A stretch of DNA of 17,500 nucleotides, taken from positions 67,501-85,000 of the forward strand of contig VIGQ01000089.1 in the NCBI GenBank assembly GCA_009663005.1. Reading direction: 5' to 3'. This stretch comes from Actinidia chinensis (lineage: Eukaryota; Streptophyta; Magnoliopsida; Ericales; Actinidiaceae). Shown here in pieces: positions 1-8,726 of this stretch. The translations under genes were made by a program, and so were the position numbers. Positions within the stretch are counted from its first letter, which is position 1. Every line of letters starts with the position of its first letter. The notes below the pieces were generated by a model. It did no database searches. It saw only the letters and a list, made by a program, of their open reading frames with translations, and was not told the origin of the DNA.

Positions 1-1130
1 GCTTATTGTACTTTTGAGTGCAATTGTGTACATAATGGATCCAGTTAAAATAATAGAATAAATATTATTATTTAAAAAATAAGAAATCTTCGTGTATTTT
101 AGCTAAGCCACAATGCACTTCTGAAAAATGAGGGTCCCTATAGGAGTGTGAATTTTTCACATGACATATAAAAAATTAACGAATTAATATTAAGATTTAA
201 AATACCGCTATAAAAATACACGATTCCAAACAAGATTGACAGTAAATTAAGGAGAATTAACGAATTAACAATTAACTATTTATGGATATGAATATAAAAA
301 CATTAAAGTTACTGAATGGCAATTTAAAATATTTAATATTATTTTATTACATGTTGGTTACACTCTTTTTAAATTATTCATACAACTTCATTCAATTCAT
401 ACAAAGAAAAATGCAAAAAAAGAGGATTTTAGAAGCAATATTCTCTTCTTTTTTTCTTCTCAAATTTTAGATCAATAAGATTTTTCCAAATAATTATGGG
501 TATTTTAAGTCAATCTAGTAAAAAATAAAAATGGTTAATATTTTTCCAACTGAAAAAAAATTCTAATTGGTTTAAATGAATTTGTTTTATGAATAATTTA
601 TTTAACAAAGACACGTGTGATGAAATTAATTGTTGAAATTAAAAAAAAAACATTTGAAGATGAAAATTTCGCTACCATTTATCGAGAGTAAAAAAGTGTA
701 TTATTTTATAGTTAGTGATATATTTCTAAGATTAAATAAAAAAAATTATATTTGTCAGAATTCATTTCCGTAAAGACAAACTGGATAGGTATAAAAATTT
801 AATCAACATATTAAAAAATTACTAAAAAAACTATTTTAACTCAAGTATCTAACAATCTTTTAACCAATAGGGATACTAAACAAAAAAATAAATAAAGACA
901 TAAAATTGTATATAGCTGCTTAACAGTAGTGTTCATGAGTCAGTGGACTCACAAAAGTGGGAGTTCTATCACATATAATGGGTTTTACGGGAATTGGGCG
1001 TGTAGTGGATCTCAGCCCGATACCAAAATGAGAGGAATCCACAAGAAAGGTTGACTGCGTTTATTATATTGTTAATTTACGGAGCCACACGGCAATATTT
1101 TTTATTTATTTTGTTTTTTTAACGATACTT
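1..1130. other. AT-rich intergenic plant DNA, no gene seen
   Basis: All six frames are interrupted by frequent stops. The only open stretch of note (282-470, 62 codons) is a low-complexity Phe/Leu/Tyr/Lys string of the sort AT-rich DNA gives by chance. A slightly more GC-balanced patch at about 930-1050 (GTGGACTCAC and GGGAATTGGG context) could be a repeat remnant, but I cannot assign it. No RNA gene, terminal repeat or promoter is convincing. Confidence 0.7.
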
Positions 1131-1160
1131 TTAGGGCCGGTTTGGGTTGATAGAATAGAA
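1131..1160 (+). repeat. possible terminal end of a Tourist/PIF-Harbinger-like MITE
   Basis: A TTA trinucleotide is directly followed by GGGCCGGTTTGGGTTGATAG. Plant Tourist-like MITEs commonly have TTA/TAA target duplications and G-rich termini of the GGGnnnGTTTGG type. No matching inverted end (CCAAACnnnCCC followed by TTA) was found in the following few hundred bases, so this is either a one-ended remnant or chance. The inference is weak. Confidence 0.2.
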
Positions 1161-2550
1161 AGTGGCGATTTGTAATATGCTTGGTAAGGAAGATTTTAAT
1201 GTATCTCGCCTTTGCTGCTTGTTTGATCGCCTACAAAATAACAAGCTCTAATTACATCTTATATTTGATAAAGAAAAAGTAAGGCTGTGTTATGTAACCT
1301 TGTGAAAAGGTAAAGGATCTAAATGTAATGACACGAGGTTTTTAGAGAAAACTAATTTATTTCTTTACGTTTGGTTTTTGTTAAGTAAGGAAATAAAGTA
1401 ACAATGAAAAGAGAAATACTATATCTAATATGCTATAATATATATGATATTAGAATAATGAGAGGAAAGAAATAATTTAAATAAAGAAAACCGAAAAATT
1501 TAAAAAGAAAATCATCAAAATGAGCAGAAAAATATTTAACTTTTCATCCCAAAACTGGAATAGAAAAAATATATTATTTTACTTTTTTCTCGGGGTGTCT
1601 AAATATAAGGCCAACAGGTCTTGTGCGTCCAACTGCTCAGTAGCTGTGGTTTAGAAAGACCGTTTTTTTTAAAAAAATAAAATAAAAAAAATATAATTTT
1701 TTTTCATATCATTTTCCTAATTTTTTGCAAAAATCTATTTCCTAATATTCGAAAAATCCTTTTGTCCTTGGCAAGACTGCAAAAGTTGTTTTGAGAATTC
1801 TTTTTCCTAGAAATAAGTTCATCGGCCCTTTTGATTCATTTGGAAATACCCGTTGATCCGTAAATAATCTAATATGGGTGTGAGCCTTTTTTGGCCCATC
1901 CGGGCTGGTGCTCGAAAACCTCTCTCGACTTGATCGTGGACCAATAAGTTTAATTGAGTCCGGGTCAGCAGCGTTTAGCTAAAACTAGGGGAGGGGGAAA
2001 CAAAACAAAACACCCTAATAACTACGGTATAAACGAGTCAAACAGTAATTTATTTAATTTAGTTTTAAATAAATTTTATAAAAATAGTTCGGGTTTAACT
2101 TATTTGGGTCGAGCCGATTGCGAGTGAGATTGAGTACTTTAATATTTTTTGATATTATAAGTTCATCAAGCCATCGAACCCAGTAGTAGAATTGTTTTCA
2201 AATTAATTTTGAACGCTTAAAAACTTAAAAACATGTTCAAACTTAGTTTGTAAGAAAACTATCTCAAGCCCTGTTTCTTTTATCACCACTACCTATGATT
2301 GCCGATCGTTTTATTTATTTTTTAATATTACTTTTGTTTTTTTAATTATTTTTTATTATTATTATTGATCGTGTCCATTAACCACATAAAAGATCAAACA
2401 TCATCATAATTTTTTCTCTTGGCCAAATTGTCTTACATTATTTCACAACTTCTATTTGCCCTACTTATAAGAGAAAACTTTTTATACGGATGACATGTGA
2501 ATAATGTGTTCTGGTAACCCGATAATTAAAAACGCCACAGAGTCATTCAA
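1161..2550. other. AT-rich intergenic DNA with interspersed repeat-like patches
   Basis: No coding region was seen. An (ATT)n microsatellite lies at about 2353-2366. The patch 1874-2275 contains GGGTGTGAGCC near its left end, GGGC/CGGG-type words inside, and CTCAAGCCCTG near its right end. That is reminiscent of hAT subterminal structure, but no target duplication is visible. The rest is A/T-rich and shows no recognisable feature. Confidence 0.5.
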
Positions 2551-2559
2551 TTGCGAAAC

Positions 2560-2760
2560 CCCACCACCGACTCGTAGACTCTCCCACATTGATTATCTCC
2601 TCCCCTTCTCTCCCCAGCCCCCCCCAACGACCACCACTACTTCCCCTAGGCCACCTCGGTGCGACCACCACCACCTACCACAACCGAATCACCTCCCTCC
2701 CCTTCCAAAAAACGTCACCACCACAAACCCAATTTTCTCCCCCAAATCCAAACACTAAAC
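2560..2760. repeat. C-rich CCA/CCACC low-complexity tract
   Basis: Plus-strand composition shifts abruptly to C-rich with many CCACC and CCCC words, giving Pro/Thr/His-rich open frames (for example the 84-codon frame 2504-2758). No domain, codon bias or splice-linked exon supports coding. It could be a diverged minisatellite or a pyrimidine-rich 5' leader of a lost gene. I do not call it a gene. Confidence 0.5.
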
Positions 2761-3099
2761 CATCACCCTGAAATCATCTCACCTTCACCAATACGCCACC
2801 TTATTGAGTTGAATCCCAGCCTTGTCAACGAATTGCCGCAGTCGATGGAAAATTGTCGTAATTAGTATTTTTTTGAACAGTGGTTTCCTCTCATCCTTCA
2901 TTAAACGTAATTAAGAGAAATTAAGATCATTATTGTGGTGTCTCATTGTTTTGTAATGGAGGAGGGATCCTTAATTTTGCAGCAGCGTATTGGTGGTGAT
3001 TGGTGCGCGACAAAAATGAACTGTAGAGGTCGACTGGAAGGATGAGGAGTGAGACTGGTGGCGTGTGCTTACTGTGGTGATAGAAAAGATATGATTGTT
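2761..3099. other. left flank of the retrotransposon, no gene recognised
   Basis: Moderately GC-balanced DNA up to the LTR edge. It shows no similarity to the region inside the other LTR (primer-binding side), which supports 3100 as the true outer edge of the element. The five bases before the edge (3095-3099, TTGTT) do not match the five after the other edge (15240-15244, AAGTT), so no clean target duplication is visible. Confidence 0.5.
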
Positions 3100-3798
3100 T
3101 GTGGTAAAAAACTGGGTAGCAGAGCAACCAAACAGTCAATATTGTCGGGTCTCCTACGGCACTGGACCTCGGATATTTTTGAAGGAGGCGACCTGCACAG
3201 CACGACACAACGTACACGCCGTGGCGAGCCGCTCAAACCCCTCTGCGTGGAATCATACCAATGTTCGACAGAAGCTAAGAGGGCTCTGAAGAGATTGTGG
3301 TGTTGAGCTTGTAAGAGCGTACCTTTGATGATGGGGGACGGCCTTTTTTATACTGAGTAATGGCCGTGTTCACTGGATCACGGCGAGATCCTCGGAAGGT
3401 TAAGTATTGAAAGATATCTCGGAGTATAGGAGACATAATTGGAGAAGATTGCCATTGGAAAGTATCCCGAGTTGTCGGTGTCGTTGGAGGAGAACAATCT
3501 CGCTTATGGACGTATTGATAAGGAATCGATGGGCGTATTGCAAAGATTTAACTCGCCTAAAGGCGCAGAGGAGGAGACAACACTTTGGCTCTGGCGGCGG
3601 GGGCTCAGGTGGAGATGCTTGGCGAGGTTCCATGCGGAACTGCGGGGACTCGTTTTACCTCAGCAAGAAGGTTCGGAGATAGCGTTTGGTATTGTAAATG
3701 TAGAGATGGGATTTCATGGGATTGATGCATGGCGAGTCCAAACTCCCTGGGGCGAGGTACTTGAACATTTAATAGGTCAAATATTGTCCCCCAAATCA
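3100..3798 (-). repeat. 3' LTR of the retrotransposon
   Basis: About 699 bp, homologous in direct orientation to 14489-15239. Shared blocks include TGTGGTAAAAAAC, AGTCAATATTGTCGG, GGACCTCGGATATT, GAAAGATATCTCGGAGT, GAGGAGACAACACTT and AGATGGGATTTCATGG. Between the blocks the copies differ by frequent 1-10 base indels. On the minus strand it starts TGATTTGGGGGACA, next to a purine-rich tract, and ends CCACA. Open frames inside (for example 3439-3810) are chance frames. Confidence 0.93.
3342..3353 (-). promoter_or_regulatory. TATA box of the 3' LTR
   Basis: The minus strand reads GTATAAAAAAGG. It occupies the same relative place as CTATAAAAAGGGG in the other LTR (14746-14758). Preservation in both LTRs supports a core promoter, with transcription expected to start about 30 bp lower and run toward 3100. 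Confidence 0.7.
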
Positions 3799-3815
3799 GT
3801 AGCCCCCTAACTCAA
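3799..3815 (-). other. polypurine-tract-like sequence next to the 3' LTR
   Basis: Directly inside the 3' LTR edge the minus strand reads TGAGTTAGGGGGCTAC and is followed by the LTR start TGATTTGGGGG. A purine-rich GGGGG stretch at this position is expected as the primer for plus-strand DNA synthesis. It is short and interrupted by pyrimidines, so the exact primer is uncertain. Confidence 0.55.
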
Positions 3816-4058
3816 AGTGCGAGATGGCACAGTTGGGCACTTCGGTCACGTTGTTTCTTATGCTGACGGCCTTACTGATGGTGGCAACTATCGGATGGAG
3901 CCCACGTGCAAAGAGGGTCTTTAAAAATGGGAACCTATGTCGAAGAGTCCCCACATCCCAATCGTTGCTATATGACGTAGATCTGGGCCGTTGATTATCT
4001 TATTATATTAGGGGCTCCCCTGTCCCTCTGGACATTTTCGGACCCTCACTATTGTCCT
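3816..4058 (+). promoter_or_regulatory. promoter-like region of antisense gene copy 1
   Basis: This block lies between the 3' LTR and the first antisense accessory gene and faces the gene (plus strand). It holds a perfect G-box CACGTG (3903-3908), a TGACGTAG bZIP-type core (3973-3980), the motif ATCTGGGCCGTTG (3981-3993), and TTATATTA as a TATA candidate (about 4003-4010). The TCTGGG(G)CCGTTG motif followed by a TATA-like sequence recurs upstream of copy 2 (5819-5870). Promoter activity is inferred from these motifs only. Confidence 0.5.
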
Positions 4059-5183
4059 ATGGGACCTGCTCCGAACGTTCTCACCTTAGGACGCTCATCA
4101 ATTAGTGAATCGGCTATGTCTAAGAGACTCAAGCTCAGTGACCTCGCCAAGGCTTGTGGCTCAAAAGGCTGCCACTTCCGCTTCAAAGGGTACCTGTCGT
4201 TATCTCGGAAGGGGTCCGAGATTACATCCGGGAAAAAGGCCCTTTGGACGATGGGTTCCAAGGGGGAAAGCACGTGTCGCCCAATTGCGGAGGCAAAGAA
4301 GGCTAAAATTGGTACCGGAGCGTTTGGAGCTCCGCGAGGCACGCCCATTGCTTCAGACCCGAGGGCAGTTCGGTCAAGCGAACTCTTGGTGAAGCCTTGG
4401 CCCAAGGGTTCAGTGATGGCCAGTGCGGCCACGCTGAAGAGATTCGGCCGGGGGATACTTCCATGGAGGACAAGGAGAAGGTGGATAGGGCTACACCTTT
4501 ATCACGGGGGTGACCAAGTTCTCCATGTGCTCGGCCAGGTATGTGTCTTTCCCTAAAGATATTGTCAATTCCTATTCAGTGCCGGTAATTTGATTCTGTT
4601 GTAGCAGGGGTTATTTAGGGTCTCTATCGCGGCTAGCCACAGCAGGAGGACTTCGACGAGGGCGCCCTCATCAAAGGGCTATCGCGAATCTGCCGAGTGA
4701 AATGGTTCGATGCGCAGAATCGGGCCATTGTTGAATTAGGAGGGTGTGCCCGTGCTGAGGAGAAGGCGAAGGGGAAAGAGGCTCAACGAGGATGCTGAGC
4801 CAAAGGACACAGGTCATCGCGAAGTTAGAGGCGAGGTCTCCGAGCTGGAAAAAAAGACCAGTCTGTCTCGCAAGGCAGGATCATCGCCGCGTTCCAAAGC
4901 GTCGGGATGACTTTTAGAAGCCGGAGGGGATCAGATCTTCTTATTTCGGCGATGTTTGACTTCTGCAAGAGGCAGCTCGCGCAACCAGTATCCGGACCTC
5001 GGGCGTCGATCTGGAGGACGTGAGATGGACCAAGAGTTCCTCGCTAAAGAGGAGGCCGAAGCGGAGCAAAGGACGCCAAAAGAAGGGGCGGCAGCCGGGG
5101 CGAAGGGGGTGGCGAAGCTGTTGTTTGGACTCCCCTTTGGTATTTATTATTTTTTTTTAATGTACCCAGTGGTTCTTCGATGA
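4059..5183 (+). pseudogene. antisense accessory gene (putative plant transposon protein family), copy 1, N-terminus missing
   Basis: Plus strand, opposite to gag-pol. The first exon begins with a basic linker (MSKRLKLSDLAKACG near 4115-4160, then KKAL and EAKKAKIG) and reaches MEDKEKVDRATPL and LHVLGQ just before a short intron. The second exon, in several frames, gives SIAAS, an Ala/Glu/Lys-rich coiled-coil-like stretch, and then FDFCKRQL at 4958-4981. The latter shares the 17-mer TTCTGCAAGAGGCAGCT with copy 2 (8205-8221). The N-terminal core that copy 2 shows (YEAAFSAG, CQLYPNAWRA, KTRFF) is absent: promoter-like DNA leads straight into the linker. Stops and frameshifts make it non-coding today. 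This family is a frequent antisense passenger of Tat elements, and its function is unknown. Confidence 0.75.
4539..4607 (+). other. spliceosomal intron in antisense gene copy 1
   Basis: The donor CCAG|GTATGT directly follows codons for VLGQ. A short T-rich stretch with GATTCTGTTGTAGCAG gives acceptors at 4604 or 4607. After it the frame gives a VSIAAS-like continuation. A matching interruption sits at the same protein position in copy 2 (7761-7821). Confidence 0.65.
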
Positions 5184-5560
5184 ATAAATAAAAGCTGATT
5201 CACTTGCCAACTCTGGTGTTTCTCTTTTTGGACTCTTGATTACCTCGGCAGGAGTGTCATTATTATTGCCTATATTCATGGTGTGAAAACTGGCTGTCCA
5301 ACTGTTCCACATCCTAAACGATTATAAGCCCTGGGCGACGAGAATATATACGGCGAGATCGTCGACTGGCCGATGAAGATTCCTTGGTCGTAATGAATGG
5401 GCGTTCTATTAATTGCGACGTCTGTAATGGCGATCAAAGGATCCTCACGCCGTTTTGCAACGAAAACTGGCGATCTAGATCTTTTTACCCCCTAGGTGAT
5501 CTATAAGATTTGGGCGCATGGTTTGACTTGTAGTTCAGCTAGGAAGAAATTTTGGGCGAG
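5184..5560. repeat. GGCGA-motif spacer 1, between the two antisense gene copies
   Basis: There is no coding capacity. From about 5330 on, words of the type GGCGA, GGCGAT, GGGCGA or GGCGTT recur every 15-40 bases (near 5333, 5350, 5441, 5494, 5553 and others) in otherwise AT-rich sequence. The same type of spacer follows copy 2 (8391-8726), which suggests it belongs to the duplicated cassette. A TTTTTACCCCCTAGG stretch near 5483-5497 loosely recalls the PPT neighbourhood at 3799-3815. Confidence 0.5.
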
Positions 5561-6063
5561 CTAGTAGGCGAACGTAGATCATCCAATCATAGATGTTTCA
5601 AATCACAGAATCAAGCCTGTTCGCATGACCAAAGTGGCTTGACGTGTTGGGCAATGATGAGTCCGGACGGTGGAGCGTCGACGGACTCACTCCAGGAGCC
5701 ACTGTGGATGGGGAACTTAAATGAAGGAAATAGGGCTTGGATGTTGAGTCGGCGGGAAAATGGTTTAATGGCGGGCGGGGACCGACGGTTTCATATTCGG
5801 AAATCGGAATACGCGTGTCTGGGGCCGTTGGGCCAGTCGATCACAGCCCTCCCCTATGTGTTATATAACATGGGGTTTTTAACCTGTTCATTCGCACATT
5901 CCGTGTGTAGAAGTTCGCTGCTCGTTTTTAAATGCATCTCGCCATAAACAGGTCGGCTGTCCCGTGTATGTTCTCCACAAGACCCAACCGCGGAGGCGAA
6001 AGATCCTGGACGCCATCCCCTGCCTTTTTGGATATCCGATCATCTAGGGGCGAAGTCTAAGGT
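5561..6063 (+). promoter_or_regulatory. promoter-like region of antisense gene copy 2
   Basis: This contains GTCTGGGGCCGTTG (5817-5830), near-identical to the motif upstream of copy 1, and GTTATATAACA (5860-5870) as a palindromic TATA-box candidate 30-40 bases further on. ACGCGTGTC (5811-5819) lies just upstream. Open frames here (for example 5552-5947) show no family resemblance. The exact start site is unknown; a leader of about 170 bp to the first family-like residues would be ordinary. Confidence 0.5.
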
Positions 6064-8390
6064 TCTTATATTGACGAAACGAGCCAGTTCCCCGTCGTCC
6101 TCCACCAAAAAACTCCCAAAGATGGATACCTCGAGTCTACCAAGGAGGGTAAGCCATGTCCCAGGCCGAATGGAGAAGCTTGGATCCACCATTCATTCCC
6201 CTCAGGATACATTACGAACTTCGGATTCCTGGGGATGGCGAGGACAATTGATCAGCTCGCCAAGGCGACGGTGGCATTTTACGAGGCCGCTTTCTCGGCC
6301 GGCTGAAGGCTTCCCCTCCACCCGACCATTAGGAAAATTTGATTAATTACAAGATTTTCCTGCCAATTGTACCCCAACGCATGGCGAGCAGTCGTCTACT
6401 CGTTGCTGATTCTGGCGCCTCTTAAAACGTCACATGTCCTGTGACGAATTCAGTAGGATGCCTATCTCCCTCAGGCCCCTTACCCGATTCGGGGTGGAGG
6501 GTGTGGTATACTTCAGGCGAGGCCTGGAGGAAGACAACTTGTCCGAGGCTCTCCGAGCAATGTAAAGGGGGGAAGACGAGGTTTTTTTGCCTCAGGAGAT
6601 GAATGGGAAGTTCCTTCGGGCCACGGCCGCCAGCGATAATTATACGAGTTCCCAGATCTTGGGGGACACCAGGTTAGTTCATATTTGTTGTTTTCGCAAG
6701 TTACTATCGTCGCTGAAACATGCGATTGTCAGGGAGAGAGTTGCCAACAACATTGCCCAACTCTGTCCGAGGGACAGGCAGGCTGACGCCAACAAAAGAG
6801 GACGGAAACGGTCCTAGGGAAGATAGAGCCGGACGGTTACTTCGACGGTCCCCGGTTGTCGAGGTACGGGTTCGAGGACCCTTCCAGAAAGAAACACTTT
6901 GCGGCTGGTTGCACGGCTGCTCCGCTCTACTTACTACGTGGCAAGCCCGACCCAAACAGCACCTCGCGGTTTGACGAGGGTGAGTTCGTTCTCGCGAAGA
7001 CTCGGCTTGGAATACTGGGAGTCATCAGACGGGATATCGAAGAGGCGTGGAGAGGCCCATCCTGGCTACTCCCTGATGCAAACCATTCTAAGGTGGCTCG
7101 GGGGGAAGGTAAAGGACCCGCTTACGAATCTCCTATCTTAGGACGTCCGGCCTCCAGTTCGGATTCAGGTGCTCTGGTTTCCATTAGAAATTCCGAGCTG
7201 CCCCCAGAGCTCAAATCTGATGGTATATTCTCAGGCCCCCAAACTATTTACGGTTTCTTCCTTATCTGCCATCATCTCAGGCTGCAGCATGTCGGCTACG
7301 AGTAGTGCCCCCGCTACGGCCAAAAAAAACCGGGGTAAGGCCACAAGGCCCGAGAAGCTACGAAGGAAACGACAGCCAAAGCCTCCCGCCAAAGGAGTGG
7401 ATCCGCGACGCAAACGTACGGCGGGAAGGCGACCCTTTAATCAAAAATAGGCGGAGCTGGACTAGTCGAAAGGGAACAAGACAGCAGTTTTGACGACCCC
7501 ACGCCGCCCTAAAAAGGTCAAATCTAAACCGAGGGCGCGGGGGAATCAATGCTAGAGGAGAGTGCTGGCTTGGGGCCGCCCCGGGGACCTCTTCCCCTAG
7601 TGGCCCGACAGAGGATCCGAACCTCTTCGGATTGTTCTGTGGCTCGGAGGTTGCTCATTAGGCGGTCCGTGGATTCGACCTACGACAAGGGGAGGGACCG
7701 TTGAACGATGTCCCGAAGAAAATGAATTCGAGTCGCCAAATATTTCCATGCCTCGGGCCAGTAATTTGTGAAATCTTGGCGTTGTTTTTTTGACAAAATA
7801 CCTGAGATGTTAATTGTGAAGCCGTGGTCGTGTTTGGCCCTCCTTCTCTCGCCCTCCGCCAGACGCCAGGCAGCATCTTCAACGACTACTAGGACTTCCA
7901 TATGAGCTCGAGCAGATCGCCGAGCTCGGAATGTAAATCAAAAAACTCAAAAGCGACAGCCCCTTAAGGCGCGAGAATAAAGCTGCGGCCGAGCTCAGCG
8001 AGGAACGGATCAAAGCCCAGCTCCGAGGTGGACGATCTGAAGGACACGTGGCGGGAACTCACAAATAAACTTGCAGAAGGCCAAAGGAAGCTAGCCATCG
8101 AGGACTTCAAAACATCGGGAGGACTTCAAGAGTTTGTGGGGGTGTTGGGGGGGGCAGCGGGTTATAGATCGCTTGACAAACCAATATTCAGTGAGGGATT
8201 TGAGTTCTGCAAGAGGCAGCTTCTTATCACTTCCCCAAACCTCGGCGTCGACGTGGCGAATATGGCGATGCGACCCAAGCTTCGCCCGAGGGAAGAAGAG
8301 GCGAGGAGAGAAGGAAAGAGGGGAGAAGAACCTGTGCAGGAGCTGCTCCTGATGTATAAACGAATTTTTTTTTTTAAACTATTATAATTT
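6064..8390 (+). pseudogene. antisense accessory gene (putative plant transposon protein family), copy 2, near full length
   Basis: Plus strand, tail-to-tail with pol. In order through shifting frames: a Ser-rich start (SSPSSSTKK, 6080-6105; no clean ATG), IPLRIHYELRIPG (about 6192-6235), FYEAAFSAG and LPLHPTIRKI (about 6277-6340), CQLYPNAWRAVVYSLLILAP (6361-6420), KTRFF then ASGDEWEVPSG (6573-6620), LSRYGFEDP (about 6850-6876), and a long basic linker (7290-7450). Then come VAKYFHASGQ ending at the intron, VVVFG after it, an acidic/basic coiled-coil-like stretch (7935-8090), and FEFCKRQLL with PNLGVDVANM (8200-8265). This layout is that of the 'putative plant transposon protein' family found with Tat elements, whose biochemical role is unknown. 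Several frameshifts and internal stops make it a pseudogene. Confidence 0.78.
7761..7821 (+). other. intron remnant in antisense gene copy 2
   Basis: The sequence after GCCTCGGGCCA is GTAATTTGTG, a decayed donor where copy 1 has GCCAG|GTATGT. A T-rich stretch follows, and GTGAAG at 7816-7821 serves as acceptor. Joining gives FHASGQ followed by AVVVFG-like residues, parallel to VLGQ then SIAAS in copy 1. A shared intron in both copies argues that the family gene is normally spliced. Confidence 0.55.
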
Positions 8391-8726
8391 TTGTCCATAT
8401 GAATGAAAAATATCTTGTTCCCCGTCTTTTGTCTGTGTAATGGAAACCCACAAGGTAATGGCCGAAACCTCAATAAGCTGACAATTAATATTGGCGATCT
8501 CAATAAGGGCGATCTTATTTTTATATGTATGGCGATCGATTTTCATTGTTGTTTTGGACTGGCGACATCATTTTATCTTAACTGGGACGATCAATCAAAA
8601 TAGGTGATTTATAAATAATGGCGACCACAACATATGGCGATCATAATACGGCGAGACAAAACAATGGCGGAAGCAATCTCGCCTATAAGCGAGATCTAAC
8701 AGGCGAATAGTAACAAAATTATTAAC
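8391..8726. repeat. GGCGA-motif spacer 2, between antisense gene and pol end
   Basis: An AT-rich spacer carrying a degenerate array of GGCGA(T/C/G): about 8493, 8508, 8531, 8561, 8586 (GACGAT), 8603 (GGTGAT), 8620, 8636, 8650, then TCGCC at 8679 and GGCGAA at 8702, with steps of roughly 14-30 bases. It separates the convergent 3' ends of pol (minus strand, stop at 8727) and the antisense gene (plus strand). It may be a decayed short-period tandem repeat, as is known for 3' untranslated regions of Tat/Ogre-type elements. Confidence 0.6.

Noticed and set aside
2504..2865. Pro/Thr/His-rich open frames, possibly a proline-rich protein gene
   Set aside because: Low-complexity CCA-rich DNA gives such frames in all three phases. 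There is no domain, start context or splice partner.
3799..4058. Extension of the 3' LTR up to about 4050
   Set aside because: No homologous sequence follows 15239 beyond a few bases. The purine-rich tract and TG start at 3798 mark the LTR edge.
4049..4432. 127-codon minus-strand open frame
   Set aside because: It overlaps the plus-strand accessory gene exon, which has the linker and intron evidence. The minus frame has no motif.
6391..6423. Plus-strand VADSGAS, resembling a retroviral aspartic protease active site
   Set aside because: It is the wrong frame. The neighbouring frame gives CQLYPNAWRAVVYSLLILAP, which fits the accessory gene family, and the true protease (IDNG...ADILF) lies on the minus strand at 12515-12602.
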